The position numbers and the translations under genes are program-made. A model generated the notes under the pieces. It was not told where the DNA came from and made no database searches. It saw only the letters and a list, made by a program, of their open reading frames with translations. Positions 28,075 to 41,800 of a DNA stretch of 64,000 nt are shown in pieces. The stretch comes from Colletes latitarsis (lineage: Eukaryota; Arthropoda; Insecta; Hymenoptera; Colletidae). Within the stretch, counting starts at the first letter, position 1. Each line of letters starts with the position of its first letter. The stretch covers positions 19,362,001 through 19,426,000 of the forward strand of contig NW_027488366.1 in assembly GCF_051014445.1 (NCBI RefSeq). The letters are read 5' to 3'.

Positions 28075-29399
28075 CTCTAAAATATTGATGGAAACCAAGT
28101 TTAATTGACTGTTTCAGTGTTGTACTTCATTACTACGTGATGCAATCCAGAAAAAGCCCAGGATCTAGCCATCAAGTATGAGAAATATGCGAAAGAATGA
28201 GCCTGATGAGAGCAAATCCCTGACCTAACCTAGACCTAACATGAATTATTCTCTAAAATATTGATCAAAACCTGGTTTAATTGACTGTTTCAGTGTGGTG
28301 CCACATTACTACATGATCCAATCCAGAAATAGCCCAGGATCTAGCCATGAAGTATGAGAGATATGCGAAAGTATGAGCCTGATGAAGGCAAATCCTAGAC
28401 CTAACCCAGACCTAACATGCGATACTCTCTAAAATATTTATCAAGACAAGGTTTAATTGAATGTTTCAGTGTGGTACCACATTACTACGTGATCAAAACC
28501 AGAAAAAACCCAGGATCTGTTCAACAAGTATGTGAAAAACGCGAAAGTATGAGCCTGATGGGTGCAAATCCTAGACCTAACCCAGACCTAACATGCGTTA
28601 TCCTCTGAAATATTTATCAAGACCAGGTTTAATTGAATGTTTCAGTGTGGTACTACATTACTACGTGATGCAATCCAGAAAAAGCCCAGGATCTAGCCAT
28701 CAAGTATGAGAAATATGCGAAAGTATGAGCCTGATGGGTGCAAATCCTAGACCTAACCCAGACCTAACATGCGTTATCCTCTGAAATAGTTATCAAGACC
28801 AGGTTTAATTGAATGTTTCAGTGTGGTACTACATTACTACGTGATCCAATCCAGAAATAGCCCAGGATCTAGCCATGAAGTATGAGAAATATGCGAAAGT
28901 ATGAGTCCGATCAGTGAAAATCTCAGGCCTTACCTAGACCTAACTTGCGTTGTCCTCTAAAATATTGATGGAAACCAGGTTTCATTGACTGTTTCAGTGT
29001 GGTACTATATCATTACGTGATGCAATCCAGAAAAAGCCCAGGATCTAGCCATAAAGTATGAGAAATATGCGAAAGAATGAGCCTGATGAGAGCAAATCCC
29101 AGACCTAACCTAGACCTAACATGCGTTATCCTCTAAAACATTGATCGCAACCAGGTTTAATGGACTGTTTCAGTGTGGTACCACACTACTACGTGATCCA
29201 AACCAGAAAAAACCCAGGATCTGTTCAACAAGTATGTGAAAAACGCGAAAGTATGAGCCTTATGAGTGCAAATCCTAGACCTAACCCAGACCTAGCATGC
29301 GTTATCCTCTGAAATATTTATCAAGGCCAAGTTTAATTGAATGTTTCAGTGTGGTACTACATTACTACGTGATGCAATCCAGAAAAAGCCCAGGATCTA
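28075..29399 (+). repeat. Irregular monomers with a 16-mer relation to 30.89-31.35 kb
   Basis: About 28075-28530 matches about 30891-31346 at an offset of 2,816 bp (16 x 176). They share TACATGATCC (28311 and 31127) and the odd ATGCGATACTCTCTAAAATATT (28421 and 31237). The remainder is ordinary satellite monomers. Confidence 0.75.
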
Positions 29400-31687
29400 G
29401 CCATGAAGTATGAGAAATATGCGAAAGTATGAGCCTAATGAGGGCAAATCCTAGACCTAACCCAAACCTAACATGCGTTATCCCCTAAAATATTTATCAA
29501 GACCAGGTTTAATTGAATGTTTCAGTGTGGTACCACATTACTACGTGAACCAAACCAGAAAAAACCCAGGATCCGTTTAACAAGTATGTTAAAACTGCGG
29601 CAGTATGACCCTGATGAGAGCAAATCCCTGACCTAACCTAGACCTAACATGAATTATTCTCTAAAATATTGATCAAAACCAGGTTTAATTGACTGTTTCA
29701 GTGTGGTGCCACATTACTACGTGATCCAATCCAGAAATAGCCCAGGATCTAGCCATGAAGTATGAGAAATATGCGAAAGTATGAGCCTGATGAGGGCAAA
29801 TCCTAGACCTAACCCAGACCTAACATGCGTTATTCTCTAAAATATTTATCAAGACCAGGTTTAATTGAATGCTTCAGTGTGGTACCACATTACTACGTGA
29901 TCAAAACCAGAAAAAACCCAGGATCCGTTCAACAAGTATGTGAAGAATGCGAAAGTATGAGTCTGATCAGTGAAAATCTCAGGCCTTACCTAGACCTAAC
30001 TTGCGTTGTCCTCTAAAATATTGATGGAAACCAGGTGTCATTGACTGTTTCAGTGTGGTACTACATTATTACGTGATGCAATCCAGAAAAAGCCCAGGAT
30101 CTAGCCATCAAGTATGAGAAATATGCGAAAGAATGAGCCTGATGAGAGCAAATCCCAGACCTAACCTAGACCTAACATGCGTTATCCTCTAAAATATTGA
30201 GCGAAACCAGGTTTAATGGACTGTTTCAGTGTGGTACCACACTACTTCGTGATCCAAACCAGAAAAAACCCAGGATCTGTTCAACAAGTATGTTAAAACT
30301 GCGGCAGTATGACCCTGATGAGAGCAAATCCCTGACCTAACCTAGACCTAACATGAATTATTCTCTAAAATATTGATCAAAACCAGGTTTAATTGACTGT
30401 TTCAGTGTGGTGCCACATTACTACGTGATCCAATCCAGAAATAGCCCAGGATCTAGCCATGAAGTATGAGAAATATGCGAAAGTATGAGCCTGATGAGGG
30501 CAAATCTTAGACCTAACCCAGACCTAAGATGCGTTATCCTCTAAAATATTTATCCAGACCAGGTTTCATTGAATGTTTCAGTGTGGTACCACTTTACTAC
30601 ATGATCCAATCCAGAAATAGCCCGGGATCTAGCCATGAAGTATGTGAAATATGCGAAAGTATGAGCCTAATGAGGGCAAATCCTAGACCTAACCCAAACC
30701 TAACACGCGTTATCCTCTAAAATATTTATCAAGACCAGGTTTAATTGAATGTTTCAGTGTGCTACCACATTACTACGTGAACCAAACCAGAAAAAACCCA
30801 GGATCCGGTCAACAAGTATGTTAAAAATGCGACAGTATGACCCTGATGAGGGCAAATCCCAGGCCTAACCTAGACCTATCATGCGTTGTCCTCTAAAATA
30901 TTGATGGAAACCAAGTTTAATTGACTGTTTCAGTGTTGTACTTCATTACTACGTGATGCAATCCAGAAAAAGCCCAGGATCTAGCCATCAAGTATGAGAA
31001 ATATGCGAAAGAATGAGCCTGATGAGAGCAAATCCCTGACCTAACCTAGACCTAACATGAATTATTCTCTAAAATATTGATCAAAACTAGGTTTAGTTGA
31101 CTGTTTCAGTGTGGTGCCACATTACTACATGATCCAATCCAGAAATAGCCCAGGATCTAGCCATGAAGTATGAGAGATATGCGAAAGTATGAGCCTGATG
31201 AGGGCAAATCCTAGACCTAACCCAGACCTAACATGCGATACTCTCTAAAATATTTATCAAGACAAGGTTTAATTGAATGTTTCAGTGTGGTACCACATTA
31301 CCACGTGATCAAAACCAGAAAAAACCCAGGATCTGTTCAACAAGTATGTGACGAATGCGAAAGTATGAGTCTGATCAGTGAAAATCTCAGGCCTTACCTA
31401 GACCTAACTTGCGTTGTCCTCTAAAATATTGATGGAAACTAGGTTTCATTGACTGTTTCAGTGTGGTACTACATTACTACGTGATGCAATCCAGAAAAAG
31501 CCCAGGATCTAGCCATCAAGTATGAGAAATATGCGAAAGAATGAGCCTGATGAGGGCAAATCCTAGACCTAACCCAGACCTAACATGCGTAATCCTCTAA
31601 AATATTTATCCAGACCAGGTTTCATTGAATGTTTCAGTGTGGTACCACTTTACTACGTGATCCAATCCAGAAATAGCCCAGGATCTA
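29400..31687 (+). repeat. 13-monomer block, copy 1 (2,288 bp)
   Basis: Shared variants CCGTTTAACAAGTATGTTAAAACTGCGGCAG (starting 29573 and 31861), GAGCCTAATGAGGGC, and ATCAAAACC open frames at 29825 and 32113 all give an offset of 2,288 bp (13 x 176). Within the block, the GCCTAATGAG tail also recurs at 7- and 6-monomer spacing. Confidence 0.82.
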
Positions 31688-32945
31688 GCCATGAAGTATG
31701 AGAAGTATGCGAAAGTATGAGCCTAATGAGGGCAAATCCTAGACCTAACCCAAACCTAACATGCGTTATCCTCTAAAATATTTATCAAGACCAGGTTTAA
31801 TTGAATGTTTCAGTGTGGTACCACATTACTACGTGAACCAAACCAGAAAAAACCCAGGATCCGTTTAACAAGTATGTTAAAACTGCGGCAGTATGACCCT
31901 GATGAGAGCAAATCCCTGACCTAACCTAGACCTAACATGAATTATTCTCTAAAATATTGATCAAAACCAGGTTTAATTGACTGTTTCAGTGTGGTGCCAC
32001 ATTACTACGTGATCCAATCCAGAAATAGCCCAGGATCTAGCCATGAAGTATGAGAAATATGCGAAAGTATGAGCCTGATGAGGGCAAATCCTAGACCTAA
32101 CCTAGACCTAACATGCGTTATTCTCTAAAATATTTATCAAGACCAGGTTTAATTGAATGTTTCGGTGTGGTACCACATTACTACGTGATCAAAACCAGAA
32201 AAAACCCAGGAGCCGTTCAACAAGTATGTGAAGAATGCGAAAGTATGAGTCTGATCAGTGAAAATCTCAGGCCTTACCTAGACCTAACTTGCGTTGTCCT
32301 CTAAAATATTGATGGAAACCAGGTGTCATTGACTGTTTCAGTGTGGTACTACATTATTACGTGATGCAATCCAGAAAAAGCCCAGGAACTAGCCATCAAG
32401 TATGAGAAATATGCGAAAGAATGAGCCTGATGAGAGCAAATCCCAGACCTAACCTAGACCTAACATGCGTTATCCTCTAAAATATTGAACGAAACCAGGT
32501 TTAATGGACTGTTTCAGTGTGGTACCACACTACTTCGTGATCCAAACCAGAAAAAACCCAGGATCTGTTCAACAAGTATGTTAAAACTGCGGCAGTATGA
32601 CCCTGATGAGAGCAAATCCCTGACCTAACCTAGACCTAACATGAATTATTCTCTAAAATATTGATCAAAACCAGGTTTAATTGACTGTTTCAGTGTGGTG
32701 CCACATTACTACGTGATCCAATCCAGAAATAGCCCAGGATCTAGCCATGAAGTATGAGAAATATGCGAAAGTATGAGCCTGATGAGGGCAAATCTTAGAC
32801 CTAACCCAGACCTAAGATGCGTTATCCTCTAAAATATTTATCCAGACCAGGTTTCATTGAATGTTTCAGTGTGGTACCACTTTACTACATGATCCAATCC
32901 AGAAATAGCCCAGGATCTTGCCATGAAGTATGAGAAATATGCGAA
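31688..32945 (+). repeat. 13-monomer block, copy 2 (partial, about 7 monomers)
   Basis: This is the partner of 29400-30657. The match ends near 32945 where GCGAAAGTAT becomes GCGAAAGTAA and the tetramer type first seen at 27 kb begins. Confidence 0.82.
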
Positions 32946-35149
32946 AGTAAGAGCCTGATGAGGGCAAATCCTAGACCTATGCCAGACCTAACTTCCGTTA
33001 TCCTCTAAAATATTGATCGAAACCAGGTTTAATTGACTGTTTCAGCGTGGTACCACATTACTACGTGATACAATCCAGAAACAGCCCAGGATCTAGCCAT
33101 GAAGTATGAGAAATATGCGAAAGTATGAGCCTGATGAGGGCAAATCCTAGACCTAACCCAGACCTAACATGCGTTATCCTCTAAAATATTTATCAAGATC
33201 AGGTTTAATTGATTGTTTCAGTGTGGTCCCACATTACTACGTGTTCCATGCCAGAAAATACCCAGGATCTGTTCAACATGTATGAGAAATATGCGGAAGA
33301 ATGAGCCTGATGAGAGCAAATCCCAGACCTAACCTAGACCTAACATGAATTATTCTCTAAAATATTGATCGAAACCAGGTTTACTTGACTGTTTCAGTGT
33401 GGTCCCACATTACTACGTGATCCAAACCAGAAAAAACCCAGGATCTGTTCAACAAGTATGTGAAAAACGCGAAACTGTGAGCCTGATGAGGGCAAATCTT
33501 AGACCTAACCTTGACCTAACATGCGTTATCCTCTAAGATATTTATCCAGACCAGGTTTCATTGAATGTTTCAGTGTGGTACCACTTTACTACGTGATCCA
33601 ATCCCGAAATAGCCCAGGATCTAGCCATGAAGTATGAGAAATATGCGAAAGTAAGAGCCTGATGAGGGCAAATCCTAGACCTATCCCAGACCTAACTTCC
33701 GTTATCCTCTAAAATATTGATCGAAACCAGGTTTAATTGACTGTTTCAGCGTGGTACCACATTACTACGTGATACAATCCAGAAACAGCCCAGGATCTAG
33801 CCATGAAGTATGAGAAATATGCGAAAGTAAGAGCCTGATGGGGGCAAATCCTAGAACTATCCCAGACCTAACTTCCGTTATCCTCTAAAATATTGATCGA
33901 AAACAGGTTTAATTGACTGTTTCAGTGTTGTACTTCATTACTAAGTGATGCAGTCCAGAAAAAGCCCGGGATCTAGCCATCAAGTATGAGAAATATGCGA
34001 AAGAATGAGCCTGATGAGGGCAAATCCTAGACCTAGCCCAGACCTAACATGCGTTATCCTCTAAAATATTCATCAAGACCACGTTTTATTGAATGTTTCA
34101 GTGTGGTACCACATTACTACGTGATGCAATCCAGAAAAAGCCCAGGATCTAGCCATCAAGTATGAGAAATATGCGAAAGAATGAGCCTGATGAGAGCAAA
34201 TCCCAGACCTAACCTAGACCTAACATGAATTATTCTCTAAAATATTGATCGAACCCAGGTTTAATTGACTGTTTCAGTGTTGTACTTCATTACTACGTGA
34301 TGCAATCCAGAAAAAGCCCAGGAACTAGCCATCAAGTATGAGAAATATGCGAAAGAATGAGCCTGATGAGAGCAAAACCCAGACCTAACCTAGACCTAAC
34401 ATGAATTATTCTCTAAAATATTGATCGAAAGCAGGTTTAATCGACTGTTTCAGTGTGGTACCACAATACTATGTGATCCAAACCAGAAAATAACCCAGGA
34501 TCTGTTCAAGGAGTATGTGAAGTGTGCGAAATTATGAGTCTGATGAGGCCAAATCCCTGACCTATCCCAGACCTAACTTGCGTTATCCTCTAAAATATTG
34601 ATCGAAACGAGGTTTAATCGACTGTTTCAGTGTGGTCCCACATTACGACGTGATCCAAACCAGAAAAAACCCAGGATCCGTTCAACAAGTATGTGAAGAA
34701 TGCGAAAGTATGAGTCTGATGAGTGAAAATCCCAGGCCTAACCTAGACCTAACATGCGTTATCCTCAAAAATATTGATCGAAACCTGGTTTAATCGACTG
34801 TTTCAGTGTGGTACCACACTACCACGTGACCCAAACCAGAAAAAACCCATGATCTGTTCAACAAGTATGTGAAAAACGCGAAAGTATGAGTCTGATGAGG
34901 TCAAATCCCAGACCAATCCCAGACTTAACTTGCGCTATCCTCTAAAATATTGATCGAAACCAGGTTTAATCGACTGTTTCAGTGTGGTACCACATTACTA
35001 CGTGATCCAAACCAGAAAAAACCCATGATCAGTTCAACAAGTATGTGAAGAATGCGAAAGTATGAGTCTGATGAGTGAAAATCCCAGGGCTAACCTAGAC
35101 CTAACATTCGTTATCCTCTAAAATATTGATCGAAACCAGGTTTAATCGA
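32946..35149 (+). repeat. Tetramer relatives and irregular monomers
   Basis: This stretch contains the 704-bp tetramer relation at 32971 and 33675, with a further single-monomer step at 33851, then mixed monomer types. No sequence other than the satellite is seen. Confidence 0.75.
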
Positions 35150-38100
35150 CTGTTTCAGTGTGGTACTGCATTACTACGTGATGCAATCCAGAAAAAGCCC
35201 AGGATCTAGCCATCAAGTATGAGAAATATGCGAAGGAATGAGCCTGATGAGAGCAAATCCCAGACCTAACCTAGACCTAACATGCGTTATCCTCTGAAAT
35301 ATTTATCAAGACCAGGTTTAATTGAATGTTTCAGTATGGTACTACATTACTACGTGATGCAATCCAGAGAAAGCCCAGGATCTAGCCATCAAGTTTGAGA
35401 AATATGCGAAAGTATGAGCCTGATGAGGGCAAATCCTAGACCTAACCCAGACCTAACATGCGTTATCCTCTAAAATATTTATCAAGACCAGGTTTAATTG
35501 ATTTTTTCAGTGTGGTCCCACATTACTACGTGATCCAAACCAGAAAAAACCCAGGATCTGTTCAACATGTATGAGAAATATGCGAAAGAATGAGCCTGAT
35601 GAGAGCAAATCCCAGACCTAACCTAGACCTAACATGAATTATTCTCTAAAATATTGATCGAAACCTGGTTTAATCGACTGTTTCAGTGTGGTACCACATT
35701 ACTATGTGATCCAAACCAGAAAATAACCCAGGATCTGTTCAACGAGTATGTGAAGTGTGCGAAAGGATGAGTCTGATGAGGTCAAATCCCAGACCTATCC
35801 CAGACCTAACTTGCGTTATCTTCTAAAATATTGATCGAAACCAGGTTTAATCGACTGTTTCAGTGTGGTACCACATTGCTACGTGATCCAAACCAGAAAT
35901 AGCCCAGGATCTATCCATGAAGTATGAGAAATATGCGAAAGTATGAACCTGACGAGGGCTAATCCTAGACCTAACCCAGACCTAACATGCGTTATCCTCC
36001 AAAATATTTATCAAGACCAGGTTTACTTGATTGTTTCAGTGCGGTTCCACATTACTACGTGATCCAAACCAGAAAAAACCCAGGATCTGTTCAACGAGTA
36101 TGTGAAGTGTGCGAAAGTATGAGTCTGATGAGTGCTAATCCCCGACCTATCCCAGACCTAACATGCGTTATCCTCTAAAATATTTATCAAGACCAGGTTT
36201 AATTGATTGTTTCAGTGTGGTCCCACATTACTACGTGATCCAAACCAGAAAAAACCCAGGATCTGTTCAACAAGTATGTGAAAAACGCGGAAAGTATGAG
36301 CCTGATGAGGGCAAATCCCAGAGCTATCCCAGACCTAACTTGCGTTGTCCTCTAAGATATTGATGGAAACCAGGTTTAATTGACTGTTTCAGTGTAGTAC
36401 TTAAATTACTACGTGATCCAATCCAGAAAACAACCCAGGATCTGCCAAACGAGTATGTGAAGTGTGCGAAAGTATGAGTCTGATGAGGGCAAATCCCAGA
36501 CCTATCCCAGACCTAACATGCGTTATCCTCTAAAATATTTATCAAGACCAGGTTTAATTGATTGTTTCAGTGTGGTCCCACACTACTACGTGATCCAAAC
36601 CAGAAAAAACCCAGGATCTGTTCAACAAGTATGTGAAAAACGCGGAAAGTATGAGCCTGATGAGGGCAAATCCCAGAGCTATTCCAGACCTAACTTGCGT
36701 TATCCTCTAAAATATTGATCCGAACCAGGTTTAATGGACTGTTTCAGTGTGGTACCACACTACTACGTGATCCGAACCAGAAAAAACACAGGATCTGTTC
36801 AACAAGTATGTGAGAAACGCGAAAGTATGAGCCTGATGAGGGCGAATCCCAGACCTATCCCAGACCTAACTTGCGTTGTCCTCTAAGATATTGATGGAAA
36901 CCAGGTTTAATTGACTGTTTCTGTGTTGTACTTCATTACTACGTGATGCAATCCAGAAAAAGCCCAGCATCTAGCCATCAAGTATGAGAAATATGCGAAA
37001 GAATGAGCTTGATGAGAGCAAATCCCAGACCTAACCTAGACCTAACATGTATTATTCTCAAAAATATTGATCGAAACCAGGTTTAATTGACTGTTTCAGT
37101 GTGGTCCCACATTACTACGTGATCCAAACCAGAAAAAACCCAGGATCTGTACAACAAGTATGTGAAGAATGCGAAAGTATGGGTCTGATGAGTGAAAATC
37201 CCCGACCAAACCTAGACCTAACATGCGCTATCCTCTAAAATATTGATCCAAACCAGGTTTAATGGACTGTTTCAGTGTGGAACCACACTACTACGTGATC
37301 CAAACCAGAAAAAACCCAGGATCTGTTCAACAAGTATGTGAAAAACGCGAAAGTATGAGCCTGATGAGGGCAAATACCAGACCTATCCCAGACCTAACTT
37401 GCGTTGTCCTCTAAGATATTGATGGAAACCAGGTTTAATTGACTGTTTCTGTGTTGTATTTCATTACTACGTGATGCAATCCAGAAAAAGCCCAGCATCT
37501 AGCCATGAAGTATGAGAAATATGCGGAAGTATGAGTCTGATGAGTGAAAATCCCAGACCTAACCAAGACCTAACATGCGTTATCCTCAAAAATATTGATC
37601 GAAACCTGGTTTAATCGACTGTTTCAGTGTGGTACCACATTACTATGTGATCCCAACCAGAAAATAACCCAGGATCTGTTCAACGAGTATGTGAAGTGTG
37701 CGAAAGTATGAGTCTGATGAGGGCAAATCCCAGACCTATCCCAGACCTAACATGCGTTATCCTCTAAAATATTTATCAAGACCAGGTTTAATTGATTGTT
37801 TCAGTGTGGTCCCACACTACTACCTGATCCAAACCAGAAAAAACCCAGGATCTGTTCAACAAGTATGTGAAAAACGCGGAAAGTTTGAGCCTGATGAGGG
37901 CAAATCCCAGACCTATCCCAGACCTAACTTGCGTTGTCCTCTAAGATATTGATGGAAACCAGGTTTAATTGACTGTTTCAGTGTTGTACTTCATTACTAC
38001 GTGATGCAATCCAGAAAAAGCCCAGCATCTAGCCATCAAGTATGAGAAATATGCGAAAGAATGAGCCTGATGAGAGCAAATCCCAGGCCTAACCTAGACC

Positions 38101-38852
38101 TAACATGAATTATTCTCTAAAATATTGATCGAAACCAGGTTTAATTGACTGTTTCAGTGTGGTACCACATTACTACGTGATCCAAACCAGAAAAAACCCA
38201 GGATCAGTTCAACAAGTATATGAAAAACGCGAAAGTATGAGTCTGATGAGGGCGAATCACAGACCTATGCCAGACATAACTTGCGTTATCCTGTAAAATA
38301 TTGATCGAAACCAGGTTTAATTAACTGTTTCAGCGTGGTACCAAATTACTACGTGATCCAAACCAGAAAAAACCCAGCATCTGATCAACGAGAATGTGAA
38401 GTGTGCGAAAGTATGAGTCTGATGAGATCAAATCCCAGACCAATCCCAGACTTAACATGCGTTATCCTCTAAAATATTGATCGAAACCAGGTTTAATCGG
38501 CAGTTTCAGTGTGGTATCACACTACCACGTGACCCAAACCAGAAAAAACACATGATCTGTTCAACATGTATGTGAAAAACGCGAAAGTATGAGCCTGATG
38601 AAGGCAAATCCCAGACCTATCCCAGACCTAACTTGCGTTATCCTCTAAAATATTGATCGAAACCACGTTTAATTGACCGTTTCAGTGTGGTACCACATTA
38701 CTACGTGATCCAAACCAGAAAAAACCCAGGATCGGTTCAACAAGTTTGTGAAGAATGCGAAAGTAGGAGTCTGATCAGTGAAAATCACAGGCCTTACCTA
38801 GACCTAACTTGCGTTGTACTCTAAAATATTGATGAAAACCAGGTTTCATTGA
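35150..38852 (+). repeat. 21-monomer block, copy 1 (3,703 bp)
   Basis: The block starts near the dyad variant TGGTACTGCATT (35161) and recurs at 38864 and 44152. Four pairs of landmarks at 35987, 36163, 36464 and 35161 all shift by 3,703 bp to copy 2. The block includes monomers of the GTAGTACTTAAATTACTAC type. Confidence 0.87.
36390..36415. other. Alternative dyad form GTAGTACTTAAATTACTAC
   Basis: In this monomer subtype the usual TGTGG/CCACA dyad is absent. The same position reads GTAGTACTTAAATTACTAC, whose nine-base arms pair with one mismatch around a central A. The subtype recurs near 40.1, 40.45, 45.4, 45.75, 46.28, 46.63, 48.22, 48.57, 49.81 and 50.16 kb. A dyad is therefore kept at this place with different bases, although chance cannot be excluded for a single subtype. 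Confidence 0.65.
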
Positions 38853-41800
38853 CTGTTTCAGTGTGGTACTGCATTACTACGTGATGCAATCCAGAAAAAG
38901 CCCAGGATCTAGCCATCAAGTATGAGAAATATGCGAAGGAATGAGCCTGATGAGAGCAAATCCCAGACCTAACCTAGACCTAATATGCGTTATCCTCTGA
39001 AATATTTATCAAGACCAGGTTTAATTGAATGTTTCAGTATGGTACTACATTACTACGTGATGCAATCCAGAGAAAGCCCAGGATCTAGCCATCAAGTTTG
39101 AGAAATATGCGAAAGTATGAGCCTGATGAGGGCAAATCCTAGACCTAACCCAGACCTAACATGCGTTATCCTCTAAAATATTTATCAAGACCAGGTTTAA
39201 TTGATTTTTTCAGTGTGGTCCCACATTACTACGTGATCCAAACCAGAAAAAACCCAGGATCTGTTCAACATGTATGAGAAATATGCGAAAGAATGAGCCT
39301 GATGAGAGCAAATCCCAGACCTAACCTAGACCTAACATGAATTATTCTCTAAAATATTGATCGAAACCTGGTTTAATCGACTGTTTCAGTGTGGTACCAC
39401 ATTACTATGTGATCCAAACCAGAAAATAACCCAGGATCTGTTCAACGAGTATGTGAAGTGTGCGAAAGGATGAGTCTGATGAGGTCAAATCCCAGACCTA
39501 TCCCAGACCTAACTTGCGTTATCTTCTAAAATATTGATCGAAACCAGGTTTAATCGACTGTTTCAGTGTGGTACCACATTACTACGTGATCCAAACCAGA
39601 AATAGCCCAGGATCTATCCATGAAGTATGAGAAATATGCGAAAGTATGAACCTGACGAGGGCTAATCCTAGACCTAACCCAGACCTAACATGCGTTATCC
39701 TCCAAAATATTTATCAAGACCAGGTTTACTTGATTGTTTCAGTGCGGTTCCACATTACTACGTGATCCAAACCAGAAAAAACCCAGGATCTGTTCAACGA
39801 GTATGTGAAGTGTGCGAAAGTATGAGTCTGATGAGGGCTAATCCCCGACCTATCCCAGACCTAACATGCGTTATCCTCTAAAATATTTATCAAGACCAGG
39901 TTTAATTGATTGTTTCAGTGTGGTCCCACATTACTACGTGATCCAAACCAGAAAAAACCCAGGATCTGTTCAACAAGTATGTGAAAAATGCGGAAAGTAT
40001 GAGCCTGATGAGGGCAAATCCCAGAGCTATCCCAGACCTAACTTGCGTTGTCCTCTAAGATATTGATGGAAACCAGGTTTAATTGACTGTTTCAGTGTAG
40101 TACTTAAATTACTACGTGATCCAATCCAGAAAACAACCCAGGATCTGCCAAACGAGTATGTGAAGTGTGCGAAAGTATGAGTCTGATGAGGGCAAATCCC
40201 AGACCTATCCCAGACCTAACATGCGTTATCCTCTAAAATATTTATCAAGACCAGGTTTAATTGATTGTTTCAGTGTGGTCCCACACTACTACGTGATCCA
40301 AACCAGAAAAAACCCAGGATCTGTTCAACAAGTATGTGAAAAACGCGGAAAGTATGAGCCTGATGAGGGCAAATCCCAGAGCTATTCCAGACCTAACTTG
40401 CGTTGTCCTCTAAGATATTGATGGAAACCAGGTTTAATTGACTGTTTCAGTGTAGTACTTAAATTACTACGTGATCCAATCCAGAAAACAACCCAGGATC
40501 TGCCAAACGAGTATGTGAAGTGTGCGAAAGTATGAGTCTGATGAGTGAAAATCCCAGGGCTAACCTAGACCTAACATGCGTTATCCTCTAAAATATTGAT
40601 CGAAACCAGGTTTAATAGCCTGTTTCAGTGTGGTACCACGTTACTACGTGATCCATACCAGAAAAAACCCAGGATCCGTTCAACAAGTATGTGAAGAATG
40701 CGAAAGTATGAGTCTGATGAGTGAAAATCCCCGACCTAACCTAGACCTAACATGCGTTATCCTCTAAAATATTGATCCGAACCAGGTTTAATGGACTGTT
40801 TCAGTGTGGTACCACACTACTACGTGATCCGAACCAGAAAAAACACAGGATCTGTTCAACAAGTATGTGAAAAACGCGAAAGTATGAGCCTGATGAGGGC
40901 GAATCCCAGACCTATCCCAGACCTAACTTGCGTTGTCCTCTAAGATATTGATGGAAACCAGGTTTAATTGACTGTTTCTGTGGTTTACTTCATTACTACG
41001 TGATGCAATCCAGAAAAAGCCCAGCATCTAGCCATCAAGTACGAGAAATATGCGAAAGAATGAGCTTGATGAGAGCAAATCCCAGACCTAACCTAGACCT
41101 AACATGTATTATTCTCAAAAATATTGATCGAAACCAGGTTTAATTGACTGTTTCAGTGTGGTCCCACATTACTACGTGATCCAAACCAGAAAAAACCCAG
41201 GATCTGTACAAGTATGTGAAGAATGCGAAAGTATGGGTCTGATGAGTGAAAATCCCCGACCAAACCTAGACCTAACATGCGCTATCCTCTAAAATATTGA
41301 TCCAAACCAGGTTTAATGGACTGTTTCAGTGTGGAACCACACTACTACGTGATCCAAACCAGAAAAAACCCAGGATCTGTTCAACAAGTATGTGAAAAAC
41401 GCGAAAGTATGAGCCTGATGAGGGCAAATACCAGACCTATCCCAGACCTAACTTGCGTTGTCCTCTAAGATATTGATGGAAACCAGGTTTAATTGACTGT
41501 TTCTGTGTTGTATTTCATTACTACGTGATGCAATCCAGAAAAAGCCCAGCATCTAGCCATGAAGTATGAGAAATATTCGAAAGAATGAGCCTGATGAGAG
41601 CAAATCCCAGACCTAACCTAGCCCTAACATGTATTATTCTCAAAAATATTGATCGAAACCTGGTTTAATTGACTGTTTCAGTGTGGTCCCACATTACTAC
41701 GTGATCCAAACCAGAAAAAACCCAGGATCCGTACAACAAGTATGTGAAGAATGCGAAAGTATGAGTCTGATGAGTGAAAATCCCAGGCCTAACCTAGACC

